This document shows, piece by piece, positions 13,793 to 20,547 of a stretch of DNA of 64,000 bases. The translations under genes were made by a program, and so were the position numbers. The stretch spans positions 56,796-120,795 of the forward strand of contig JBAMJV010007935.1 in the NCBI GenBank assembly GCA_037951105.1. The letters run 5' to 3'. The notes under the pieces were generated by a model that was given only the letters and a program-made list of their open reading frames with translations, searched no databases and had not been told where the DNA came from. This DNA is from Echinarachnius parma. Lineage: Eukaryota > Echinodermata > Echinoidea > Clypeasteroida > Echinarachniidae. Positions within the stretch are counted from its first letter, which is position 1, and each line of letters opens with the position of its first letter.

Positions 13793-16700
13793 GCAGTGAT
13801 TATAGTGACTATGTGTAAGTGCAGAGCAAGTATAAGAATAAGTTCCAATTTACTGATGAATAAGGTTTGTTATAATTTATGAAATATATTATTTTGTGTG
13901 TTGGGTATTCCATAGGTTCATGAAATTTTGTATTAAAGGGACTGAGTAACATTGTCCAAATCCTCAAAATACAATTGGAATTCTAGCGGTTCCCTCATAC
14001 CTTGTTATATATTCGTATTAACAATAGAATCATGGGACAGGTTTCGTTTTTTCAAATTTCCCTTTCGTTAAAAAGATATTTACGATCGAAGTTTTCAGAT
14101 GTTAAATAATCCAACGGATCGCCAAAACCGTGTACAAAGTGAGTGCAATGAGTTTGTGTACATCACTTTGCATTTTTGCTCATTACTCGGCCATATAACG
14201 TCCATTTGACTTGAAATTTGCACACAATACCATGTGGACATATCAGATAACAACACTACATTGTACCAACCATTTATCAATTTGTGCACATATTATTACA
14301 AAGTTACTAAATCCCTTTAATGATTTACATTTATCTATTTAAAATTGGTTACGTCTTTGTTCAATAATGAGTAAAATATTAATGTTTAATTGTTTGTTTA
14401 CCGCTTTTTTTATTTCCCTTTCTTGGTCACGTCACGATTTTCTATTAATCCTAAGACATCAAAGTCTTCCACATCTATAGATGTATTTTTGTACTTGTTT
14501 TGTTGTTGTTGATGTAGTAGTGGTAGTAGTATTTGTTCATAGGCTGCATGAAGTTATTTGTATTATGTTGTTATAGATTGTTTAGTCTTTGTAATCCTGT
14601 GCTTAAGAATACAAGGCCCCCGATGGCCCATTATATGTTGAACTTGAACTTAAACTTGAAATTGCATTATTTTGTTTTACCAGGACATATATGGCGGCAG
14701 TGGACCATCCGATCCAGCAGACCACGTCCTGGAAGTCCTCTCATATGTGGGCATCTGCATGTCGATTTGGGGACTTCTTGTTACGATCCTGACATATACA
14801 TTCTCACCGTAAGTTAATTGAACACGTAATGATTTAGTGAAATATGAAAACCTATGGGCATCATATAAATAAAAACCCGCTTGCTTAGTTGTTTATGTTA
14901 AGTCTGTATTGTTGATAGGGCCACGTATGCAATAAGTATTCTTGTTGTCGATTAGATATGACATAATGGACAACAACAATTTAAAAAGATGACCATAAAT
15001 AGATAAATTAAACCATCTTGTAAATCAGAAAACATTAACTGCCTTTAAAGGAGGGGGGAAATCCCCGGCTTTGATTCAGGTTTATAGCTTTTAATATGTG
15101 CCTTTATTGATATACCACACTCTTTTTCTCAAAGAAATCCTTAAGTTGGGCAAAAAAGGTAAATTTCATGCGACTTTTTTTGCTTTATTTCGCATCGGCG
15201 TTCCATGCTCCTAAAAAAGTTATTTATAGCAGAGCGGGAATGTGCGCACGTGCAACCCGGATCATGACATCACAAGCAGACCGCAACGTGCAGGAACGTG
15301 CATGATTTACATGCAGAGCCTATGACTTGCTAGAAAAACAAACTCGTTTTTGCTTATAAATTGAGGCTTAACTGAAAATGCCTAATAATTGCTAAAAAAT
15401 TAATTGTATCAGGATGCAGCTACACCTCTGAGTGTATATCGTCCATGATATAAACTTAAACAAATGTTGGCAAATATTGAAACAAATGGAATAATATCTC
15501 TCTGTCAACGTGAGTATTCCACACAGCGTGTACGTCTATGACCGAGCTAAACTGCGATTACCTGCATGTGACGTCACAAACATGACGTCATTTTTTGTTC
15601 TTGCCCGGACTCAGTTTTTTTACGTGGGTTCCGAAAGTGAATTTTCAAGTTGATTTTTTTATTTTACCGGGTTTTTTCCCACGTGGAAAATATGTTTTTA
15701 TTAGTAATCTTCATGAAAATCTACCTTAGATACAGTAAAACACAATTTTGAGGCAGTTTTCTTGTCACCATACCTTTAATTAGTTCACTAAAGTTTTGTC
15801 GAAATTATGTTAGATAGCTTAGTTTGTATACATGTATTTTTTAATATATTATAATGATAAGCTTAACGTGTTGAGGCTATTGCCTTAATTTGTTTATATA
15901 CAAAAACGTTATTTTGTTACTGCGTTTTATATGAATTATTGTATTATTTTATTGTTCTATTGCATATTCTCAAATACTTCGTAGGAGGTCTTTTGAGAAT
16001 GAATAAACTAAACTAAGTAAAAAAACAAACTACACTTGCCATGTACCTTAGAAAGCAAGCTTCATGAATACGGGCCCTGGAATTAGCGTATTTTTATTCT
16101 TAACTGCATAGACTGAGCGCGTGGAAGAAAATCAGTAGTATAGCTAGGTACCTTGTAGCATTGCCTTCGAAGTGACCCTGTCGGGCTCTTTTACACAACG
16201 TCCGGTTAGGACCAACAATTGTGTGTTTAAAAAAATATATATCTATAACAATGTGTACGGTTGTTTAACTTTGTCTCAAGATTCAGAAAGGAATTTCCTG
16301 TTTTGGATATTATTGGAAGGTCATAACATTATAGGAAGATTATTAGTATTGGAACAATATGTTCTATGGACCAGACACCTTCTTGAGTAACATTGTGCGG
16401 TAAGAGAAATGCATTTGACATTCAACATACATTAATTACAACAAACATGCTTCTCACATCTGTGTTATGTGATGTTTGGATGGACTAACTATGTGTTTCA
16501 TTCTCAAACCTTTAATCATCCAGGAAGCTTCGAGAGCGCAAGCCTAACCAGATCCTGATATTTTTGTCCATTGCCTTGCTTTCCCTGTACGTCACGTTCC
16601 TGGTCGTCTTAACCCTGGACACGGCACGTGAGGTGGAGGAGGTAGGCCCGATACCTTGCTGCGTGCTTGCCGGTGTCCTGCACTACTTCCTACTGGCATC

Positions 16701-19700
16701 TATCTTCTGGATGGCCGTCGAGGGCTACAACATGTACCTCCTCTTTGTCCTCGTAATGAAGACGTACCGTCCGTTCTTTATGAGGAAGGCATCACTGTTT
16801 GCTTGGGGTAGGTTTGATAGGCTTCTATTAGACTTTGATATGCCTTTTGCATGTTGTTGACACCGGATTTATTTCTTCAAATTTACGTACCTTGTATATA
16901 TTTTGTATATTTTGTATATTTTGTATATCTTTTATTAATGAATGTTTTTGTAACTATTATGATTCCTCATTGTACTGTTATATTTATGTAGGTCACATGA
17001 ACTGGGAAAGATGACCTTCGGGTTAGAGTTATTCAGTTAATCTTTTTCTTTCCCTGGCATTCATGTGACCGTTTCTTTATACCTTGTATGATGAGTGTTT
17101 TTGTAATTTTTCATTTGCCGAATAAATCATAATAATAATAATAATAATGTTGTACGAATAAATGAAATAGCAATGTTCGCTCTTAAATGTTACCACTAAC
17201 CAAGCATAATATTCTTATAAATGAAAGGTAACTTGTTAAGTAGTCCATTATACCCACACGTTCAGAAAAATGTTTTTAGAAAAGTTATATAATTGGAAAA
17301 CGTATATCACTATACTAAAGCATGTAGTCAAGGGGTCTGCAGACGAAGACTACCTGTTGTCTAGGACTATTTCATCGTCCGTGATTCTATTGTCTTCCAA
17401 CGTACACGCAAATAGAACTGAAGCACTCGCAGACGTTTGGCGCATACGGAACTATTAGGCTATATTGGTTCCGTAAGTGGTGGTAATTAATTGTATTGTT
17501 TATTAATTACACAACCCTTTGCAAAGTGTTGGGCATCTATTTGATATCACACAACGTTACCAAAACATATAAGTATGTGCAGGCGCGCCGGAAGCAGTTT
17601 AAGATTGGGGGGCAAAACCCCAAGGGGGCTCATAATTTGTCTGTGTAGGGGCTCATGCCCAACCACACTCTGGGTTGCCAACTTTGAGCCAGATGTGAGA
17701 GTGAGACATTGCGAGGGAGCAAAGCGACTGAGCGGGGGGAGGGGGGTGTCCCCCCTCCCACGGTAGGGAGCTTTTGCATTTTTGGACATGAAATTGTGCA
17801 ATCTGGTGCATACCTAGATAGGAAATTCGGCTGTATTTGGGAAAGCGTGATATGATTTGATCGACCAGAAAGTTTTAATATATTTTTCACGTAGAACACA
17901 AATAATTGACACACTAATAAATATGTACCCCAAAACACACACACAACAACATAAACCCTAATTATGCAACATTATGTATGATCCAACAACACATAGCCAA
18001 TAATGAGTCCCGAGGGAGCAAAACGCCTGAGGGCTGGGGCAGGGAGGGAGGGAGAGGGTTTGGGAGGGGGTATCCCCCTCCCACGGTAAGAAAGATTTTG
18101 CATTTATGGACTTGAAATTGTGCGATCTGGTGCATACCTAGATAGGAAATTCGGGCTTAAGATTAACTGTATCTGGGAAAGCGTGTTATGATTTGATATA
18201 TTTTTCACGAAGAAAACAAATAATTGACGCACTAATAAATATTCACCCAAACTCACACATAAATATTGTATTTAGTGTCATACACAGTTCCAACATAAAC
18301 CATATGGCGCATGTATGATCCAACAACATGGCCTACAGCCAATAATGAATCCCGAGGGAGCGAAGCGACCGAGGGGGAGGGCAGAGCCAGAGGGGGAGGG
18401 TTTGGGAGGGGGTATCCCCCTCCCACGGGGAAGATTTTGCATTTATATACTTGAAATGGTGCAATTTGGTGCACTTCATGCCATACCTGTGAAGGAAATT
18501 TAGAATCCGAGTTAAACAAAAAAATAATAAAATATCTATGCTCTCATCAGATGTTTACAACAAACTGAGATAATATGTTCGCGCGCAAAGCGCGCAGCGA
18601 AAATTGAAAATGGATGTATAAACTAGTTTTTGAACGTTGCTCATACATTTGATTTTGTCTTTCCCACTCTTTTTAAAATATTGTTTTGGGAGGGGGGGGG
18701 GGGCTTTTGGGGGGGCAAAATTGTGTTTTGCCCCCCCACTTTTTGGATTGGGGGCGGCCGCCCCCTGCCCCCCCCCCCCCCCCCCCACTTCCGGCGCCTA
18801 TGAGTATGTGTTGCTCTTTGCCTGGTGGTCTTCTTTAAATATCTGTATGTATGTGAAGGGTGATAAAAGACAATGAAAGAGTTACGTGGTTCGACTCAGT
18901 GGGAGGGGAACACGGATATTATTGGGGGCACACTGTGAACTACCCTCTTTTAAAATGTTTTCCCTCTTGTTAGGTATTTGGGTCACGTTATTGGGGATAC
19001 TTGCCCCCCCCCCCCCCCCCCCCCCCCCCTCATCGATCCCCTCACTGTGGCCATGGAAGCTATGCCACTGGCCCTGTTTATGATAAGTACAGTATTTAAA
19101 CATGACTTGCTTCTAAATTCTAAATTTGAATAAATCATACATAAATGTTTTTATTTTATTTTAGTGATCTAAAAGGATCACTAGCCAGAGTATATTTACT
19201 TCATTCAGCGACATACATACAAAATAATGTATTCAACTTGACTCTGATTGTAAGCTGATTTGTCAATATTAGGCAGAATAGGCCATTTTTGTTTAGTGGT
19301 CAATTACTCTTGATGTCTCTTGTCCCGAAAACAGCACGATTCTGGTTAGTACAATAACCTATCATATGTGTTCCCCTTTTATATAATATTTCAATGAATT
19401 ATTAAACTTGTTAAATAATGTTTACCCTTATTCTCAGGCACTCCAATTTTGATAGTGGGGTTATCTGCAGGCGCCGCTCGCCAGTATTACGCCCTCACAG
19501 ATGTGTAAGTGATTATCATAAAGTTGTAGTCCGTACTATAAATAAGAATTAACACATATCAATATGAATATATTAGATTGAGAACTGGCCGTTTGCATAT
19601 GGCTTTCAAATGCGATCTTGTAATTTATTCAGATTATTTTGTTAAACCTTTAAATAATTAACATTTGTGCCTATGCGGTGTATTTTCAGGCAAAAGATTA

Positions 19701-20547
19701 ATACATTTTGGGGAACATAATATCAGACAAAAGTCATATTTAAAATGAAGGTTCAGCAATTACCTGAAATAAGAGGAAGCAATATTCGAAATTCTGTAAT
19801 ACTAAAGACTATGACTCGCCCAACACACCACATAAAATAGACTTGCGTATTATTTCGTGTTTCCATGAATGCGTTATGTTATTGAAAATGTGATATCGTT
19901 GATACTATTTGCATCCGTGCATCTCCTTAACTGCTATCAAAACGTTATTTCCGGTCACACTTTCTAGCTGCTTCATCACCAAATACCCTCTAATCGGAGG
20001 CGTTCTCATCCCGGTGGGTGTTGTCATGATTTTCAACATCGTCATCTTCATCCGCGTGATGAGAAGACTCGGCAAGACCGTGAAGGGGCGATCCATTGAC
20101 AAGACTGACAGACGACAGAGATTGCGACGTCTCCAGAACGCTGTGTGCATCATGCTGCTGATGGGACTTACCTGGGCCGTGGGTTACCTCAACCTGATCT
20201 ACTCGGCCGGCGAGGTCGTGCAGGGAATCTTCACCGTACTTAATTCCATGCAGGGGTACTTCATCTTCATGCTCTACTGCGTGCGGCAGCCTAAAGTGCG
20301 AAAGTTGTGGCGAGAGCAATTCGGTTGTTTCCTGCCCGCACATCTGCGTGAGCCATCATCGAAGATAACATCCAACAGCGGCATTGACTCGACTTTCAAA
20401 AAGGCCCATAATCATAGAAAGCTCAATAATTCAAGCTCAGATGGATTCAGAAATATCTCAAACTCTCGCGATTTCAATCCCCAAAATATCCCTTGGTCAC
20501 CAACTGAAAGGTTACACCGGGCAGGTAATAACGAACCAAGGATCTAG
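199..20547 (+). CDS. Adhesion GPCR gene 1 (whole visible gene, 20 exons, 5' end outside window)
   Basis: Multi-exon receptor gene; the exons are listed one by one below. Joined in phase they give about 1,380 codons ending in a TAG at 20545-20547. Domain order is HYR-like, four sushi/CCP, two EGF in one exon, a further EGF, Ig, SEA (two exons), HormR-like (two exons), GAIN (three exons), GPS, then 7TM (four exons). Extracellular domain exons up to the Ig exon are symmetric phase 1-1, the usual signature of exon shuffling; SEA and HormR each start and end at phase 1; GAIN exons are phase 0. Family knowledge: aGPCRs self-cleave at the GPS inside the GAIN domain and signal through a tethered agonist at the plasma membrane. 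The first exons, including the signal peptide, lie left of position 1. I do not assign an ortholog; SEA plus Ig next to GAIN recalls the ADGRF group, but sushi and HYR do not. Confidence 0.9.
903..1088 (+). CDS. aGPCR-1 exon: sushi/CCP domain 1
   Basis: Acceptor AG at 901-902, donor GTAAGA from 1089; 186 nt, phase 1-1. It encodes one CCP starting ITCPVPAFDEA and ending GSLPICQ. Six cysteines are present (TCP, ATC, SSC, FIC, LVC, PIC), the six-cysteine arrangement of selectin-type sushi repeats rather than the usual four. The open frame continues past 1088 into the intron, but the donor and domain end argue for stopping there. Confidence 0.85.
1466..1657 (+). CDS. aGPCR-1 exon: sushi/CCP domain 2
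   Basis: Acceptor TTCCAG ends at 1465, donor GTATGG from 1658; 192 nt, phase 1-1. CCP starting VMCAVPSFPP and ending ELPSCE, again with six cysteines. The pattern CTFACDIGFELNG closely parallels CTFICDIGFNMRG of the previous exon, so these are tandem-duplicated domain exons. Confidence 0.85.
1975..2065. repeat. Poly-G/poly-C and poly-A junk tract in intron
   Basis: Within the 1658-3422 intron: a start GTGGCGTAGCTACG followed by G runs, C runs and an A run. The same GTGGCGTAGC/GCTACGCCAC ends flank G/C homopolymers near 10240, 18780 and 62680, so this is an interspersed repeat family whose poly-G interior may be poorly sequenced or assembled. Confidence 0.6.
2817..3165 (-). repeat. Interspersed GC-rich repeat (family shared with 17.7-18.5 kb and 56 kb)
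   Basis: Contains TACCCCCCTCCCACACCCTC, a run of CTCGGGCGCTACGCG type and TCCTTCCACGGTATGCGCCA. The opposite-strand copies at 17700-18510 and the copies near 55980-56460 share the CTCCCACGGTAGGG and TTTTGCATTT blocks. The rest of the 1658-3422 intron shows no gene. Confidence 0.55.
3423..3620 (+). CDS. aGPCR-1 exon: sushi/CCP domain 3
   Basis: Acceptor TTTGTATAG ends at 3422, donor GTGCGT from 3621; 198 nt, phase 1-1. Six cysteines; core CSYRCATGYNLIG followed by ARCLQNGSLTTLPQCE. It is the third of four consecutive CCP exons. Confidence 0.85.
3890..4081 (+). CDS. aGPCR-1 exon: sushi/CCP domain 4
   Basis: Acceptor GTTACAG ends at 3889, donor GTATGT from 4082; 192 nt, phase 1-1. Starts VTCRLPTFPANV and has the core CNFDCQPGYEPIG and end GFPICQ; six cysteines. 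Four CCPs in a row followed by EGF modules suggest a ligand-binding stalk. Confidence 0.85.
4382..4630 (+). CDS. aGPCR-1 exon: two EGF modules, second calcium-binding
   Basis: Acceptor TCTTCAG ends at 4381; the likely donor is GTTCGATAAG from 4631, non-ideal at +3/+4 but it gives a 249-nt phase 1-1 exon that ends at the EGF boundary. The first EGF runs from DFCARPGTCP. The second begins DINECEMQQC, the D-I-N-E-C start of a calcium-binding EGF, with the hydroxylation-type stretch CTNLAGSYMCFC and end NGRHCT. Confidence 0.8.
5333..5464 (+). CDS. aGPCR-1 exon: third EGF module
   Basis: Acceptor CCTCACAG ends at 5332, donor GTAAGT from 5465; 132 nt, phase 1-1. Encodes DPCASSPCHNGGTC then YTCSCPPPYTDVNC, a complete six-cysteine EGF without the calcium-binding signature. 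Confidence 0.85.
6004..6102 (+). pseudogene. Relic copy of the Ig exon 5' half, with its acceptor
   Basis: The stretch from the acceptor-like TTGATTCAG through TACCCTTGGCG, a shared block AAACGGTGAAAGTGCAC, and CCAGAACCTTC follows the real Ig exon at 6242 (TACCCCTGGCG, the same block, CCAGAACGCTG). A 4-nt length difference before the shared block breaks the frame, and the 3' half with the second cysteine is missing. It lies about 240 bp 5' of the functional exon in the same intron, so it is a decayed local exon duplication. Confidence 0.75.
6242..6499 (+). CDS. aGPCR-1 exon: Ig-like domain
   Basis: Acceptor CTCCCAG ends at 6241, donor GTAAAC from 6500; 258 nt, phase 1-1, one whole domain. 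Ig hallmarks are visible: first cysteine in LFTCSF, core tryptophan in FQWYKD, and the F-strand DQGYYYCIATDNG. Likely I-set or V-like. It is placed just before the SEA domain. Confidence 0.88.
7077..7186 (+). CDS. aGPCR-1 exon: SEA domain, N-terminal part
   Basis: Acceptor TTCACAG ends at 7076, donor GTAAGT from 7187; 110 nt, entering at phase 1 and leaving at phase 0. The frame FNLTFDDSLYDYGSLNYSVM followed by ANRLKNF matches the start of a SEA domain (first strand, then the S/Y-containing helix). The rest follows in the next exon. Confidence 0.75.
7419..7638 (+). CDS. aGPCR-1 exon: SEA domain, C-terminal part with cleavage-type motif
   Basis: Acceptor CCGCAG ends at 7418, donor GTAAAT from 7639; 220 nt, phase 0 in, phase 1 out. 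The upstream in-frame ATGs at 7395 and 7404 are intronic. The sequence IGRLKRGSVVSDQTRLFI contains G-S-V-V-S at the turn where autoproteolytic SEA domains are cut (G/S[VI]VV type). If cut, the receptor would be processed both here and at the GPS. Confidence 0.8.
8144..8283. repeat. Fold-back element, about 60-bp arms
   Basis: GTTGAATATACCATAATAGA at the left is mirrored by TCTATTATGGAATATTTAAC at the right, with inner arms TTTTTAATTTCTCGAGAGCG and TGCACTCGG/CCGAGTGCA. Sits in the intron between the SEA and HormR-like exons; the remainder of 7639-8700 shows nothing else. Confidence 0.7.
8701..8820 (+). CDS. aGPCR-1 exon: HormR-like module, part 1
   Basis: Acceptor AATTAG ends at 8700, donor GTGAGT from 8821; 120 nt, phase 1-1. 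Encodes TCPPKNLSTIYGSVSYGFGA then RCPDHTVN. The paralog has the equivalent exon (59040-59153, TCPPAIFPTNIGEVSFGAGY). With the next exon it gives the cysteine and tryptophan spacing of a hormone-receptor (HRM) domain, as placed before GAIN in latrophilins. Confidence 0.7.
9200..9729. mobile_element. MITE with TTAAAGGGA termini
   Basis: Left end TTAAAGGGATAGTTGAGTTC and right end CAAAACTCAACTTTCCCTTT form terminal inverted repeats of about 30 bp; no coding capacity. It lies directly 5' of the relic HormR exon at 9733. Typical short non-autonomous DNA transposon. Confidence 0.7.
9733..9850 (+). pseudogene. Relic (possibly alternative) copy of HormR-like exon 2
   Basis: About 180 bp 5' of the real exon, this stretch shares a 20-base run ending CTGACCGCAGATGAAT and the order GTGATAGAGGC, TGAAGGT with it. 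Read in the same phase it is open (NATVIEASHEG up to GYCGRNLTADES), but two cysteines and the tryptophan of the module are lost and no good donor follows before a stop. Probably a decayed tandem exon duplicate; use as an alternative exon cannot be excluded. Confidence 0.65.
9915..10045 (+). CDS. aGPCR-1 exon: HormR-like module, part 2
   Basis: Acceptor CTACAG ends at 9914, donor GTATGT from 10046; 131 nt, phase 1 in, phase 0 out. Encodes TYRVIEATCEG, ACHWKLPDSPPC and GGNLTADELLANFKN. The last part parallels CGRNLTDDEILKILQQ of the paralog (57184-57320). It ends at the start of the GAIN domain. Confidence 0.8.
10889..11038 (+). CDS. aGPCR-1 exon M: GAIN subdomain A, first part
   Basis: Acceptor CTAACAAG ends at 10888, donor GTATAA from 11039; 150 nt, phase 0-0. 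Helix-rich sequence KFVADTVADITDNSEEL and DTVADILESITVIE, matching the paralog exon 56720-56866 (NVADVLSEAADITQDD, LADILDDIIGV). The GAIN domain folds around the GPS and makes self-cleavage possible. Confidence 0.85.
11186..11292 (+). pseudogene. Relic exon N' (copy of the GAIN exon at 11794)
   Basis: After ATAAG the frame reads GTYFVANVANGVAG, a stop, then QAQEEYE. This follows the real exon at 11794 (VSVVDIADHIVD, then KAQEENE) codon by codon, with an in-frame TAG at about 11237 and later stops. It lies between exons M and N. Confidence 0.7.
11391..11510 (+). pseudogene. Relic exon M' (GAIN subdomain A copy)
   Basis: After an acceptor-like TTTGGTCAG (ends 11390) the open frame reads VVVKITSYIVEILDEDKIEM then VQIDEVLRNNNV, the amphipathic pattern of GAIN subdomain A and of the length and type of exon M. 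No clear donor at the expected end. It stands after relic N' and before exon N. An active alternative exon is possible but not favoured. Confidence 0.5.
11794..11985 (+). CDS. aGPCR-1 exon N: GAIN subdomain A, second part
   Basis: Acceptor ATCGAACAG ends at 11793, donor GTATAA from 11986; 192 nt, phase 0-0, the same length as paralog exon 55186-55377. Contains EELQKAQEENEAPGRVVEAM, aligned with ELQEAQEESGAPSRVVKAM of gene 2, and ends RPNVAAE. Confidence 0.88.
12444..12839 (+). CDS. aGPCR-1 exon: GAIN subdomain B
   Basis: Acceptor CACTTTCAG ends at 12443, donor GTAGTC from 12840; 396 nt (132 codons), phase 0-0. Beta-rich subdomain with EASLFISGSIFDSID, RLVVHTFRVDKLFQS and RTINSRIIAASFRN, each with a clear partner in gene 2 exon 39728-40120 (393 nt). 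The ATG at 12414 is intronic. Confidence 0.9.
13375..13512 (+). CDS. aGPCR-1 exon: GPS motif and tethered agonist
   Basis: Acceptor AACACAG ends at 13374, donor GTAAAT from 13513; 138 nt, phase 0-0. All hallmarks are present: CVFWDFDNDTW, GC, then ICMCDHLTNFGILM. The paired cysteines and tryptophans are intact and the cleavage site HL/T is consensus, so self-cleavage is expected. The new N-terminus TNFGILM is a typical Stachel (tethered agonist) sequence. Confidence 0.95.
13766..13793. repeat. (AT)n microsatellite
   Basis: Uninterrupted alternating AT run in the intron between the GPS and TM1 exons. Confidence 0.9.
13933..14320. mobile_element. MITE, TTAAAGGGACTG termini
   Basis: Left TTAAAGGGACTGAGTAAC and right GTTACTAAATCCCTTTAA are inverted repeats. 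The inner motif GCTCATTACTCGGCCATATA recurs in reverse at about 32418 (TATATGGCCGAGTAGTGAGC), so the family is dispersed. No ORF worth reporting. Confidence 0.65.
14684..14808 (+). CDS. aGPCR-1 exon: TM1
   Basis: Acceptor TTACCAG ends at 14683, donor GTAAGT from 14809; 125 nt, phase 0 in, phase 2 out, same length as gene 2 exon 38297-38421. Encodes a linker and TM1 (VLSYVGICMSIWGLLVTILT). Confidence 0.92.
14809..16523. other. Intron between TM1 and TM2-3 exons; no gene seen
   Basis: 1.7 kb. Contains a repeat-like stretch around 15050-15775 (two GACGTCA motifs, AGGTATGGTGAC-type end on the other strand) but I could not delimit an element. The 72-codon frame at 16172 has no homology I recognise. 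Confidence 0.5.
16524..16807 (+). CDS. aGPCR-1 exon: TM2-TM3
   Basis: Acceptor ATCCAG ends at 16523, donor GTAGGT from 16808; 284 nt, phase 2 in, phase 1 out, same length as in gene 2. Begins KLRERKPNQILI (TM2), ends with TM3 and ICL2. TM3 holds the conserved cysteine region PCCVLAGVLHYF and the family B2 signature SIFWMAVEGYNMYLLFV. Intron retention would add GRFDRLLLDFDMPFACC and a stop (see findings). Confidence 0.95.
16808..16872 (+). promoter_or_regulatory. Conserved intron start after the TM2-3 exon
   Basis: The first 65 or so bases of this intron are nearly identical to the first 65 bases of the matching intron in gene 2 (37430-37366 on the minus strand). Differences are a few substitutions and a 2-nt indel. 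No other intron edge compared is conserved. It may be a splicing element, a retained-intron coding tail (GRFDRLLLDFD in both), or a recent conversion tract. Confidence 0.6.
17700..18515. repeat. Tandem repeat, about 2.5 units of roughly 310-345 bp
   Basis: Three successive units start near 17703, 18010 and 18353 with CGAGGGAGC(A/G)AA(G/A)CG, each followed by a G-rich block, CCCCCTCCCACGG, TTTTGCATTT, then a shared tail (GTGCAATCTGGTGCATACCT). Units 1 and 2 also share ATAATTGAC and CACTAATAAATAT. Same family as the repeats at 2817 and 56 kb. Lies in the TM2-3 to TM4 intron. Confidence 0.7.
18660..19040. repeat. G/C homopolymer-rich repeat remnants
   Basis: Runs of G then C separated by TTGTGTTTTGCCCCCCCAC and ending CTTCCGGCGCC, and a second C run at 19002-19029. 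Frames here are glycine/proline low-complexity artefacts. The rest of the intron to 19437 shows nothing. Confidence 0.6.
19438..19504 (+). CDS. aGPCR-1 exon: TM4
   Basis: Acceptor TTCTCAG ends at 19437, donor GTAAGT from 19505; 67 nt, phase 1 in, phase 2 out, identical length to gene 2. Encodes TPILIVGLSAGAARQYYALT. A short exon, identified from phase and from the paralog. Confidence 0.88.
19968..20547 (+). CDS. aGPCR-1 last exon: ECL2, TM5-TM7 and C-tail
   Basis: Acceptor TTTCTAG ends at 19967; frame from phase 2 to the TAG at 20545-20547. Begins CFITKYPLIGG: the ECL2 cysteine is kept but the family CW pair is CF here. TM5 is followed by ICL3 (RRLGKTVKGRS, DRRQRLRRLQ), TM6 with the toggle tryptophan in MGLTWAVGYL, and TM7 with NSMQGYFIFMLYCV. 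The tail after REPSSKI is short, serine- and asparagine-rich, and ends NNEPRI; it is where the paralogs differ most. Confidence 0.95.

Noticed and set aside
16172..16390. 72-codon frame as an extra exon of gene 1
   Set aside because: No fitting splice sites, no homology to receptors, and the TM1 and TM2-3 exons join in phase without it.
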